DNA from: Haematococcus lacustris
Taxonomy: Eukaryota; Chlorophyta; Chlorophyceae; Chlamydomonadales; Haematococcaceae
Length of the DNA: 64,000 nt
Assembly: GCA_030144725.1 (NCBI GenBank)
Contig: JASKMD010000011.1
Location: 7,365,558-7,429,557, forward strand
Direction of reading: 5' to 3'
How positions within the stretch are numbered: the stretch's first letter is position 1; each line of letters begins with the position of its first letter. Under the pieces are notes generated by a model. That model did not search any database. It saw nothing but the letters and a program-made list of their open reading frames with translations, and had not been told where the DNA came from. A program made the translations under genes and the position numbers. Below, piece after piece: positions 9,977 through 20,830 of the stretch.

Positions 9977-12760
9977 TTATCGTACACCGTTTTTTCGTAT
10001 ATACTGTACTGTACAATCGTCTTGACCGTATGGCCGAGAGGTCGCATGTTCAAACCCTAGTGACTCATCTGCATCCTCTGCCTCCTCTGCATCCCGAGCC
10101 GCTTGCTCCACTTGCAATCGCATAGCATCGCGAGCCATCATCTCATTGAGAGCTGGCTCATTCACAGCCAACAGCCTTGCAGACATTCCTGGCTCCTCCT
10201 CCTCCCACTCCCCCTCCCCTTCCTCCCCTTCCCACTCCCATGCTTTCGATGCTGCACCCTTGGCTGCACGTTCCAACAGCCTTGAGTTGAAGTACACGCG
10301 GATCAGCTTGTCAGCGGTGTCTGACTTCAGCCGGTTGCGGCGCTTGTTCTGAATGAAGTCTGTGGAGCTCCACGCCCGCTCGCATGATGTGGCTGAGGCA
10401 GACTCGGAGGTGATTCTTTGTGCAAAGCTGCTGAGGGCTGCGTTGTCACGGGTGCTGACCACGTCCCACCACTTGTGAGGTGGTGTGCGCACGGCCATTG
10501 CCATGATGCAGTTGTACTTGGGATCACGCAAGTAGTCCACCAGCTGTACCTTGCACTCGTCGGCGGTGGCAGGGGTGAGCTTGTCCACAACCTTAAAGAA
10601 GTCCTCTTTTAAGGTTTGGCACAAAGTGTGGTCTCGACCCAGGTGGGCGCGGTACTCCGGGTCCAACAGAGCGGCAGCACCGTGCAAGGGTCTCAGGAAC
10701 ATGGCGGTGCGCCGTTGGAGCGCCGCCATGATGATGTCACCATCAGGCACACCCAGCTGCTCAATGGCTGCCTCCACCTCTTGCACTATCCGCTGGACAC
10801 CGAAGTACACCTTGCTGGCAACGGGCTGACTGCTGTCCATTCTGCGTAGTAGCACACGGATGGGAGTCATGATGCCCACCAGCTGGTGCACACGCTGCCG
10901 CCATGAAGATGAATGCATGCCAGCTTGTTGCTGGACAAGGCTGCGGATCTTGGCTGCTCCGCTTCGAGTGCCAGCAGCTTGAGCATTGACCCAGGTGGTG
11001 TACCTGTTGTCCACCACCATTGCGTCCAGCACGGGGAACACACGCACAAGGCGCTCCAGCATAATGAGCACGGAGGCGAAGCGGGTGTCTCCCACCCTCA
11101 GCAACTCCAACACCTTGAATGGCGACCGGGCATGCTGAGGAGCTGGCTGTCCGGACGCAGGCCCTCCTCCAACGCCCCTACCACCAGCATAAGCACCTGC
11201 TTGCAATGGCACATGTGCCTGTCGCAACCCTCCAACCCCACCCCGACCCTTGCGGCCTGCACCGACTGCATTCAGTCCCATCACCCCACCTCCACCCATG
11301 CGGCTTGTGCCAGCCCCGCCCACGCCCCCCACCCCACCCCCACCCATGCGGGCTGCACCAATTGTGCGCACTCCCATCACCCCGACCCCACCCATGCGGG
11401 CTGTGCCATCCGCAGCCAGGCCCCCCCTCCACCCCGACCCCCTCTAGCACCCGCCTCCCTTAAAGTAGCTCTTGGGAAACGGTACGGAAGAGGTCCAATG
11501 GGAAATGGCGGGCACGAATGAAGTGGATGAGACTCTTGGCAAGGAGGATGGTCTCTACAGCCCATGGCAACTTGCCGATGTCCTCAAGCGCGAGGTCTAG
11601 GCTGTGGGAGCCACATGGCATGAAGAACACACGTAGCTCATCATCCTCCTCCAGCTTTTGGCCAGCCTTCACACAGGCACGAGCATTGTCGGAGAAGACG
11701 GCTACCACATCGTCAACCCCCACTCGCTGAATGGCTGCCTTCAGCTGCTCATAGTAGAACTGAGCTGTCTTAGCATGGCCGCTGGTGTCGATGACTGATT
11801 TCAGCTCAGCTCCAGAAGGGCTGCAGATTGTGAAGCACAGCAAAGGCCGAATGGATGTGCTTGTGAAGCCATCGCATGCAACGCCACAGCCAAAGCGCTG
11901 GCGCTCAAGACGCATGGGCTCCAGTTTGTCGTCCATGCGTTGGACAGCCTGCGCATGCAACGCTAGGCTGCTTTCTTAAACGCAATAGCCAGGCATCCAA
12001 GTGCATTGTGGTGAGGGTAGCATGGTGAGGGTAGCATGGTGAGGGTAGCATGGTGGGGTAGCATGGTGGGGGGAGTGGTGGGGGTCTAAGCATGGGGGTG
12101 TGGGTCTTAGCATGGAGGTGGGGGTAGAAGCGCCTTGTCTAGTGATAATGTTGAGGCTTAAGAATGGGCTGCCATGTCCACCAACTTAGCACTCACCCGT
12201 TGCAAGAGCACAGTCCGCAAGCGTTCGGAGCTTGGAGGGCTGTACACACCACCTTCATATAGTGACGCCCTCTCTAGTAAACGTGCAAAGGTGGAACTCC
12301 TCATGAGATTAATGGACAACCCTCGCTCAGCAATGAGGTCCATGCACTGCGCGTACAATCAAGATAGAATAACTCAGGATGTGGTAGTCTTGCAACTTGC
12401 AACTTGCAGCATGCTTCCTACTTACTAGCATATTGCAGCTGCAACTGGTCTACAACGACAGATGTGGTAACGTACCAAGTCGTCCAGCTCTTCAGCATGC
12501 ACTTCCCCGCGTTGCTTTTGCCGAGGGTTGTCTTCAGGGCTTGTTGTTCACTTGCGTTCTGCCTCCTTTGATAAAAGCTGAGACTTCAGTTCGTTGTCGG
12601 GCATCAGGCATGTCGCGACATCTCTTCCGCTGCCCGTGATGTGCTGGCATAGGCGAGTGACGACCTCGGGGACCCGCTATCTCGCTGAAGTCGGTGATAA
12701 GAATCATGTACAGCGTTATTTAGCTCCTTGGGTGGAGGCATCGCTTTGTGCCGCCAAAGG
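9977..12760 (-). CDS. hAT transposase (BED-like, DUF659, hAT dimerisation)
   Basis: A DDE transposase of the hAT group, split by introns. Read 5' to 3' on the minus strand: a BED-like piece near 12620-12700 (RLCQHITGSGRDVATC), an N-terminal segment at 12158-12358 (LIAERGLSINLM), a DUF659 catalytic segment at 11460-11960 (CDGFTS, VAVFSDNA, MPCGSHSLDLALEDIGK) and the C-terminal part from about 11120 to the stop at 9977. The last part carries the hAT dimerisation signature (WWDVVSTRDNAALSSFAQRI, SATSCERAWSSTDFIQNKRR). The stop lies just inside the left terminal repeat. A C-rich satellite of about 45 bp at 11230-11440 lies between the DUF659 and C-terminal parts and is probably intronic. Exact exon ends were not settled, so whether the enzyme is intact is open. 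Confidence 0.85.
12000..12120 (+). repeat. 16-bp tandem repeat inside the hAT element
   Basis: Several copies of GTGAGGGTAGCATGG, degrading to G-rich sequence. It lies in a probable intron of the transposase. Confidence 0.7.
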
Positions 12761-12904
12761 CCGCGGACCACCGTATAGACGGTCTGTATACAAACGGAAA
12801 AATACAATGCCATTTTCGAAAAAACGACTATACGGCAAAAACGGACCGTCTTGGACCGCATTTGGTAACACTGGTTCGTACCCATGACTTATCATAAGTA
12901 GGGC

Positions 12905-13055
12905 ACGCCCATAGAATTCTAGGTGGCTCGGAAACCTAGAAATTTTTCCTGAGCCTAGAAACCTAGAAATAGAATTCTAGGTTGGCCGGCTGGATTCCTA
13001 GAAATTTTCCTGAGCCTAGAAACCTAGAAATAGAATTCTAGGTTGGCCGGTCGCG
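12905..13055. repeat. Tandem repeat built on a CTAGAATTCTAG palindrome
   Basis: Two to three copies of a unit of about 65 bp containing CCTAGAAATAGAATTCTAGG and TTGGCCGG, directly right of the hAT target duplication. The units can fold back on themselves. Confidence 0.6.
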
Positions 13056-16000
13056 CCTTAATCATAAGCTACATTGGTTGCGATAGCCGCGGTTTGCTTT
13101 GTGTGGCTGTATGTGTGTGTAAGGTTGGATGCAGTGTTACGAGTTTGCAACATGACTCAGGGGCTTTCGATTTTGCTCATTTGCTCGGATTCTCGGCGAA
13201 TGGGGCAGTTGAGGGGAACCACCTCCGCCCGCCCGTCTTGTGCCTGCCTGCCTGCCTGCGCCTGCCTGATCGCACCCCTCTCCAGCCCCTCAGCGTACAG
13301 CCGAAGAGAAGACAGCCAGCAGATGCAGTGGATACAGAAGCAGCAAATGCAGAGGTCGAACAGATGAATGGGGCCTTGCCTGGGATGCCTGAGATGGTTC
13401 GTGGGCAAGGCAGGCCTCCAGGAGCTCATCTTCCTTGGGGCATCCGCATGGAGCGCTCAGATGCAGCTGCTTGGGAGAACGAGGAGCATCGGAGGAGCGA
13501 ATACATTACTTTCGCTCTAGTGCAGCAAGAGCTCTTGGCCAACAAGAGCTTGGCATTGCAGTCTGCCATGCAGCAGCAAATCAACTTGGCCTGGGACCTG
13601 CATGCCTCTGAACATGTGGCGTGTTCATGTGCACCCTCTCCCTTGCAGCAGGTGCAACACCACGAGGTTGAGTACATTGACATCCAGCATCATTACAAGC
13701 TGACCGTGTGGCAGTGCACCGGCTGCGCAGCGTGTGCAAATCCAATCAGGTTTCATTGCTGGCCCAGCAGCCAAAGGCGAGCCAGCATCTGGTGTGACAT
13801 CAGCCTACTGCGCCACTTGATGGAGGCATGGTTTGCAGGACTTTCTCATGCGTTCTTCCATATGTATGCTGATAACACTTGCAGGGTGCAGGACACCGGC
13901 CACCTAGTGCTTGCAGCATGCCTGTCACCTGATACCTGAAGTCATTGAGCTTCACTCACTACCCTTTGACAATGTACCCACCTAAAGCCATCAAGACCGC
14001 CAGCTTCAGCGCCGCCTTCTTTGACTATCTTCCTCAACACTGGGCATCCACTATGGCGGAGCTGGTGGGCAGCTGTCATGCTAACATGTTACCAACCGGT
14101 GCAGTGGCGGACTGTCACTTTTGTGCCTCCCTACCAGGTGTGCATGCCCACTGTGTATGGTCACTATTAGCTGGCTCGAGATATAATTGATCGTCACACC
14201 ATAAGCAACCTGTCATGTCATCTTGCACTTAGGTGAATCTCCCGAGGATGGCTACATCCGCACCTTATCTGCAGATGCCTGCCTCCGGCCCTCCAGCTAT
14301 GCAGGAGCAGCCAGAGCTACGCGTCACATCAAGCAGCATATCAACACTTACCTTGATCCCAGTGGGTTGGAGGGTGATGTCCAAAAACTGCAGGACAGCA
14401 ACCAGCTAGCATTTAAGGGCGCATTTGCAGCTGCAGCTGCCCAGTCCTCTGGTGCCTCAGCTGGCGCAGCCGACCTAGCTGACACGGCGGGTGCAAGTGA
14501 AGCAACTGCTGATGTCAGCAGGCATGCTGCTGACTGCTGCGCCTGGCTCGCGTGTGCAAGGCTACACACCAGCAACGTGTCTGCAGGCCAGCCGTGTGAC
14601 ATACGAGGCATTGTTGGCTTTGTGTACTGCCACGGCATCGCTGTTCCCCAGCTCTTCTGCAACATGCGCACCCCCGAGCAGTCTGTGTATTACCTGCTCG
14701 CCTTGGCTAGGCTTATACACATGTGCTTTGGGCTCGTGCTACACGTCTACATCGATTTTGCCTGCCAGTTGAAGGTGGGGTAGAGGAGGAGAGCTTCCTT
14801 GGTTATGTAACATTGCCATCAGCTTCGATGTTGTGTTGTGTATGCATTCAGGTCACATGGGCGCGGTATGCACGCATTGTTGGTCTTGACTCAGCGCGTG
14901 CCCACCTCATGGTCAACTCGATGCATGGTGCTTCGCATGACTTGGGCTGCCAACTGAAGAACAACGGCAACTAATTGGCGACAGCAGCTTGGCGCGTAGG
15001 GGAGCAGATTGAGCAGCTATGGAGTATGTTTAAGGTGCTTATACCGTGTGCATTAGGTTTAGTGCACTGCAGTGATCAAGCTTTCCATGTGTGCTCGCAG
15101 GCCATGAGTCCATTGCTGCGCTACATGACACGTGCTAATTGAACAAATGCGGTCAAGCAAGACTGTCAACTATTGCTTTCAATAAGCAAGCTGCCATGCT
15201 AGCTGCACTAGAGAAGCAGCATAAGTCCATGCTGAAGAAAGAAGGCATGCAAAGTTGCCATGAGCCTATCATGCCCATCACATCTATTGTATCACTCATC
15301 ACATCTTTTGCATCTGTGTCCTTGTGTGTTGCAGAAGAGCTCAATCAGAAGATAAGCGACCTCAGGGCGCGAGCCTTTGCTGATGGTGTGACAGATGAAG
15401 CCCTGGCCCGTAAGGCATTTGTGACTCGTACCTGAACCCGGAGGCGTGCGCTCTGTGCGGCCCAACGACTGGTGGTTGGTAAGATTGGCAACATGGGCAT
15501 GGATCATGCATGGCAGCAACATGGTTATGTATGTCATTGCGTGCATTGCGTACGTGCAGGCTGTATGGATGCAACTGCTCCCCAAATTGAAGGCATTGGA
15601 AGCAGTTGCCTTTGGCCTGTCGCTCGAGGCGGGATGAGTTGGGGCAGAAGGGTCAAGCAACTCAAGCTCTGAACAAGAGCATCAAAGCCAAGCTGAAGCA
15701 AGCTCGGGTGCTTCTAGACGAGATGTCACACTGGCAGGTGCTTGGAACCACTCCGCAGCTTGCTGATGTCCGAGTGACAGAGGAGCAGCTGCAGGCCATG
15801 GTGTTGGGATAGCCGCCCTCCCAGAAGGAATCTACTGGTACTGACCAAGGCAAGCTGCTGCTTTATGGGCGGCAGCTTCATCAGCTTCTTGGCGACAGCG
15901 ACAGGTGCACGGAGCAGCTGGCTGTGCTGCATGTTGAGCAAGGCCGTATACAACCCTGGCTGCATCACATGATATGCGTGTGTGAGCGGGTGGCCGCTGA

Positions 16001-16115
16001 GCCAGCTGCACAACAAGGCCAGCTGTTCTATCTGCAGCAGCACCATAGCCACTACACAGCCATGCTCCAAACGGCCAATGGTCTTCAGCTTGGGCGTGCT
16101 CCGGCTCCAGCCTGA
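13043..16115 (+). pseudogene. KDZ-type (Kyakuja-Dileera-Zisupton) transposase, decayed
   Basis: Pieces of one multi-exon transposase run in order. At 13300-13860 is a Cys-rich N-terminal region (ACSC ... VEYIDIQHHYKLTVWQCTGC) followed by SIWCDISLLRHLMEAW. At 14590-14780 are the first catalytic Asp (DIRGIVGFVYCHGI) and the second in VYIDFACQL. At 14870-15030 is HGASHDLGCQ, then GEQIEQLWSMFK with the catalytic Glu. At 15130-16115 are helical C-terminal pieces (IAFNKQAAMLAALEKQHKSM; NKSIKAKLKQARVLLDEM). A TAA at 14972-14974 falls between the second Asp and the Glu in the same frame, and the next exon has a stop and frame change near 15137. All three catalytic residues are visible, but the reading frame is broken, so it is called a pseudogene. 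Family identity rests on remembered motif order. Confidence 0.7.
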
Positions 16116-16119
16116 CTCT

Positions 16120-16740
16120 TCTTGGGCAGTGGACTCCTTCTTGGGCAGTGGACGACAGTGAGAATGTGAACAATGTGTAGTCATGGCACTGCCATGTGAT
16201 CAGAGATGGCTGTATGTTGTAATGAAGTTGTAACAGAGACTATAGTGTATAGCCCACCCTGATTTGCAATACCTAATGACCAAGGACCACAGCTATATGA
16301 AGTTGGAATGATAGTGACCCTACCCAGCTGAAGGGGTTGAGTCATGGTGGGTCTGAGTCATGGTGTCAACAATGCTGCAGTTGCGCGCCTCCCTCAGCCC
16401 CTCTCGATGTTACCAGCACCACCCCTGCCCACTAGCTGAAGGGGCTCAGGCAGCATCAGCCGTCATGGTGTCAACAATGTTACCAGCACCACCTCTGCCC
16501 ACCAGCTAAAGGGGTTGCTCGGAAGTGCACTGGGCCACCATGCCAGCAATGCATTCCAGCTGTGCCGACCCTGTCAGCATCAATTGTTCTGTAGTACGCG
16601 TGGCCGCAAGCTGCAAGTCTGTATTCCGCGAGATGCAAGGCTAGATTACAATTTGCAAGTTCTAATCCGCCACCGATCCTAGCTGCATTCCAGCCGTGAA
16701 CAATCAGTCAGTATCTGGCTCCGCGTAAGCCGCAACGTTA
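16120..16740. other. Spacer with a direct repeat and polyadenylation signal
   Basis: A segment of about 60-80 bp (core CATGGTGTCAACAATG) occurs twice, at 16310-16375 and 16425-16510. On the minus strand TGTAA (plus-strand 16646-16650) lies about 100 nt after the stop of the gene ending at 16750 and fits the green-algal polyadenylation signal. Confidence 0.5.
16646..16650 (-). terminator. TGTAA polyadenylation signal
   Basis: TTACA on the plus strand is TGTAA on the transcribed strand, about 100 nt after the stop at 16750. TGTAA is the usual chlorophyte signal. Confidence 0.4.
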
Positions 16741-16749
16741 TTATGAGCA

Positions 16750-19016
16750 TTACTGACCCGAGCCGCTAATGAAGATGAACCACTTCCTGCGGCTGTCTGC
16801 TGTTCGACCAAAAGCAGCCAAAAGCAGGAATACTCCCATCACTACCACGTTCAAAATGCCCACCACCGCCAGGATGAAATCCACGGAGCGCGGCTGTGAG
16901 GTACCAAGCTGATAGCCCATGTTTACAGCTGGAATAAGCTGGTTAACCGCAAGACGATAGAGCAGCGCCTGGGGGCTGGGCACCACCACACCTGCAGCAG
17001 AACATTTACTGGACCTTGAGATGCATTGGCCCTGCACAGGCAAAGTGCATCACACCAACACGACAGTAGATGGGCGATGTCGTGTCTGGTTAAACATTCA
17101 CATCATGACAACCACCACGCCTGCCAGCTTGCACAAGCTTGCATGTCCCTGATAAGACATACACTCAGGTGCACCACATGCAGAGCAGACGTGTCTACCA
17201 CCGTCAATGGTGTCATGACAACGCACCATCTAGCTGACGCCTCTCCATAATGGCGATCTGCCCATTGGCCTTGGCGGCCTCCTCCTTCGCCTTGGTGGCC
17301 TCCTCCTTCGCCTCGGCAATCCCCTTTTCCAGCTCGAGGATTATGCTTTTCAGCTCGTCCACACCATCATGCACAGCCACCAACACTTCTGCTTGTCTTG
17401 CAAAGTGTTGAGACAAGCCAGAAGGGGTTGCAGACAGGCTGCCTGTAAAGCACACACACACAGAGGGTCATTGCAGAGCTCATCACAGACCTTCACACAA
17501 ACCCCTATGGACGCAAGAATGTGAGAGGTCACATTCAAGTCAGCAGCATGTGGCATTGCATGCACACCTCAACTACAGGGCATCACGTATACACCGACCA
17601 TCACTTCTAGACTCATGCTCTGGCAAGCATCGCACATGCCTCTCCACACTAGACCTGTGTTACAACTATATAGCTCGCTATGCTTGCTGATCTGCTACAT
17701 AGCTCACCCCAAAGCCTTGGCTGCCCCTGCAGCCAAATCCAAGCCATGCAGCAGTTGACTATTATACCACGCCACCCTGAAGCCCCTACGTATCCACTCA
17801 CCTGCTGCGGCAGAGCTTGAAGCGCCTGCAACCATGGACAGCAAAGACAGTTTTCACCGTCAGTTCAGTTGTGCGCAGCTGTAAATATATGGATTTGCAT
17901 CAAGTTGTGACAAGCAAATGCTGGACAGCGCCAAGCACATGACACGCACATGGCAGCAACATGCGGCGATGAAGCATGGTATACATGGGGGTCAGTGACA
18001 AGGATGCATGCAAGGTTGATGAGGTTGTGAAGCAAGCCGGACAGTGCATCAGAAGCAAATCATGTCAGTATCACACTTGAGCCGCAGATGTGATGTCTAT
18101 ATCTAACATGCGAGATAGCGGTGCACGGTGTAAGGTTTCAAGTGCAATGTATTGTGTGTGATGAAAGTGAATGATGCAAGGTTTCAATCGGAGTGGATGT
18201 ACATTGTGATAGCAGTGCATGATGATAGCACATGCAAGTGTTGCACATGCGGTGTTTAATAGATGGCCATAATATGTAAGTATGCATGTCATGTTGTGCA
18301 GCGTAGATGCAACGCTCAATGTATCAGTATTCTGACCATTATAACCAGTGGTATCGTGCATGTGCTGTGTGCACACTGTGGGCACATGCATGCTTGTCAA
18401 GCTGTGAGCATTTATGTGTGCGCCATGTTGTGGCGTGGCAGGGATTGTTGTCAACGTCAGGGGCACGCTGTTACATGTAATCAATACGCGGCAATGAAAC
18501 ACGTTATGTATGGGAGACATGATGGCTATATATACGTGAGTTAGAGGTTCACACTGTGATACAGCAAGCACGTCTTTTGTGCTGGTCAGCATGCTGACCA
18601 TGCCCTTGCATGCTACTGGCATGCAGCAAGTACACTGAGAGCATGTGGTGCTGCTGCGCATATGCCAGGGGTGCATGTGTGCATGCTGATGCGTGAGGAT
18701 TTACGTCACGTGTGCCACCTCCTGGTCCTGCTGCATTAAAGAAATAATCATACTCGCCGCCAGCGGGGGGATGCCAGATAAGGTTGGCACCATGCTCCAG
18801 CGGGAAGCTTGTGCCAACGATATCGCCATCATTGGTTTTCAACCTGCCCCCTGCCCCAAACTCAGATTCGATCAGCTTCAGCAACTCAGCAGTAACCAGA
18901 GTATGGATGGAGATACTTGTGGCGCTCCCTTCCTTCTTGACATTCACCCCTGCAAGCACCAGAAGGCGTGCGCAGAAATTGTCACCCTTCTTCACATGTA
19001 CCCCACCATACTGCAT
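16750..19016 (-). CDS. Ubiquitin-like / coiled-coil / membrane-anchor protein, copy 2 (complete)
   Basis: Complete four-exon model of 255 aa: 18719-19016 (ATG at 19016), 17802-17825 (24 nt), 17239-17442 and 16750-16991. Phases agree at all three joins. Exon 1 carries a compact domain (VNVKKEGSAT, AELLKLIESEFG, DGDIVGTSFPLEHG) that aligns with the header of the nuclease gene at 52421-53912. Exon 2 supplies a Gly/Ser/Ala linker (GASSSAAA). Exon 3 is a coiled coil (ELKSIILELEKGIAEAKEEA). The last exon holds one membrane helix (FILAVVGILNVVVMGVFLLL) near the C-terminus, with a short basic tail (RTADSRRKWF). It therefore looks like a tail-region-anchored protein with a cytosolic ubiquitin-like and oligomerising part. 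Function unknown. Possible additional 5' exons were seen at 19.2-19.45 kb but not called. Confidence 0.55.
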
Positions 19017-19439
19017 ACATTAGCAGACCAGCTTTTGAGTTGCAGAGCCCAGGCTGTCCCCACACAAGACACACCACCGCAGGCAAGTCACTGGCGTAAG
19101 CCTATAACACCAATACCTGAACTGCACCCTGGTCTTGGCTAAACAGGGAGTTCAACTACTGCCTAGTTATGTACTCACACTGCATGGTCACAAGATGTTC
19201 TTTGGCTTGGAGGAGCAGCTGACCACGGTTTCTGATGTCGCGCTTCCAATGCCACCCTACAACGAGAGCAAATACAAATGCTTAGTCGCTGCAGATGCAC
19301 ACGGCCTTACGCTTACAGAGGATTTTAGGCTGCTGTGTGAGGTAGGTTTTGCACATCACAAAAGCTCACCTGCGTGCTGTATCCGTGTCGTCCTGTTCGC
19401 GGAAACCTACAGCCTGGCTTTGTAGCTCAAACCTGGTTC

Positions 19440-20040
19440 GAACCTGCAGCCCAAAAACATAGATCAGCAAAGTCCGAAAGTTGGGGCCCCAACCGCCAGC
19501 TCCGTCAAGCCGCAGCCGCACCCAGCCGCACTAACCCGACTCTCCCAACACGTTGCGGGGGCAGCCACAGCGCTGGCTCCCCTGCGCCCGCCCCCACCCC
19601 GACGCTGAACGCTCCTCAACAACGCAATGCAGCCGGGTAACCCACGCCGAGAGCGGGGCGCAGGCCACACCGTGTTTTGTAGTTCAGCACGAGCGGTGCT
19701 GCCCCGCAGCCAGCCCAGCCTATGCGAAGGCGAAGCCGCCCTGGTCAGCCTGCTCCCCTGCGTGCATCTCAACGTGCAACCCACGACCAGCCGGAGCTCT
19801 AGGACCGCCGCATCCCAGCCCTGCCCCACCCCCTCCCAGCATTGCGTTGCCCCTTCCCTCCCTGCCCAGCCCTGCCCCACCCCCTCCCAGCCCTGCCCCA
19901 CCCCCTCCCAGCCTTGCGTTGCCCCTCCCCTCCCTGCCCAGCCCTACCCCACCCCCTCCCAGCCCTGCCCCACCCCCTCCCAGCCTTGCGTTGCCCCTCC
20001 CCTCCCTGCCCAGCCCTGCCCAACCCCCTGCGATGCTGCC
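19440..20040. repeat. Flank shared with 55.1-55.6 kb, ending in C-rich minisatellite
   Basis: The sequence right of copy 2 matches the sequence right of partial copy 3 (from about 19400/55075 on), including the palindromic GGTTCGAACC and a minisatellite of core CAGCCCTGCCCCACCCCCTC (19815-20030). Copy 1 lacks this flank, so copies 2 and 3 share the larger duplication unit. Confidence 0.7.
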
Positions 20041-20109
20041 ACACATGGCTCACCTCTTCTTGAAATGAGGCATACAGCATGCATGCATGCCTATGACACC
20101 AGTCCGTGT

Positions 20110-20280
20110 CAGTGAGTGTGAGGGGTGTGAGGAAGCAAAGGTGTGAGGGATGTGAGGAGGTGAGGGGTGTGAGGGATGTGAGGAGGTGAGGGGTGTGAGG
20201 GGTGTGAGGAGTTGAAGGTGATAGTGGTATTAGAGGTATTGAGGCATAAGAGGGTGAGGTGTCAGTAGTGTGAGGTATGT
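20110..20280 (+). repeat. GTGAGGGGT-type tandem repeat
   Basis: Short imperfect units of GTGAGG, GGTGTGAGG and GATGTGAGG. Confidence 0.6.
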
Positions 20281-20377
20281 GTGGGTGCAAGGGTGGGAGG
20301 GTGGGAGGCATAATGGGTGAGGAGGTGGCTGCTGCAGCGGGCGTACAGTCTGTTGCATGCGCTGGGTCAGCACTGTC

Positions 20378-20740
20378 TCAGCCACCGCCCAGCCCTGCCC
20401 TGCTGCTCTGCCGCACCTGTGAAAGCGCAATGGAGCGCATGGCGTTGAAGAGAGCCAGGTCGTCATCAGCAGTCATGCTGGCCAGTGGCATGCCAATTAA
20501 CTGGTCGCGACGACTACGACGGCTGCTGCTGCTGCTGCTGCTGCCGCTGCTGCTGTTGCTGCTGCCGCTGCTGTTGCTGCTGTCGCTGCTGATGACAGCC
20601 GCCTGTCTGGCTTGGAGGATGCTTTCTGTGCCAATGCTGGCATCCACAGTCACATTCAGCAGCTTTGAAAGCTTGATGTAGCCCTTGCTTTCTGCATAAC
20701 GTGCCTGTTGCTGCCCCTCCTTGATGGGCGTACACGGCAT
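20378..20740 (-). CDS. Possible single coding exon, unknown
   Basis: A minus-strand open segment begins YAESKGYIKLSKLLNVTVDA, followed by SIGTESILQARQAA, then a Ser run from CTG-type repeats and a more ordinary end (DQLIGMPLASMTADDDLALF). Composition outside the Ser run is protein-like, and a donor-like CACAG/GTGCGG follows. No family recognised; no neighbouring exon found. It could be a remnant of another element interrupted by the LINE. Confidence 0.3.
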   Translation of the reverse strand: MPCTPIKEGQQQARYAESKGYIKLSKLLNVTVDASIGTESILQARQAAVISSDSSNSSGSSNSSSGSSSSSSSRRSRRDQLIGMPLASMTADDDLALFNAMRSIALSQVRQSSRAGLGGG

Positions 20741-20830
20741 TGTCCCAGCCCAGCCCCCGGGTCATTGGGGGAACGCTGAGCTAAGTTATCACCCAGTGTC
20801 TTACCCCCTGGCTGGTGCTTTGCTGACGTC

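Larger units (their letters stand above)
9947..12873 (-). mobile_element. Complete hAT DNA transposon
   Basis: Terminal inverted repeats begin CAGTGTTACCAAAT at 9947 and end with its complement at 12873; both then run into a CGG-rich subterminal region. The 8-bp target duplication GTTCGTAC sits at 9939-9946 and 12874-12881 without mismatch. CAGTG-type ends and 8-bp duplications are the hAT signature, and the enclosed transposase fits. The perfect duplication suggests a fairly recent insertion. Confidence 0.93.

Noticed and set aside
19425..19445. tRNA-like T-arm (GGTTCGAACC), also at 55115
   Set aside because: It is a simple palindrome without a matching acceptor or anticodon arm.
20378..20740. 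Second KDZ transposase fragment
   Set aside because: The resemblance of the exon to KDZ N-terminal regions is vague; left as unknown.
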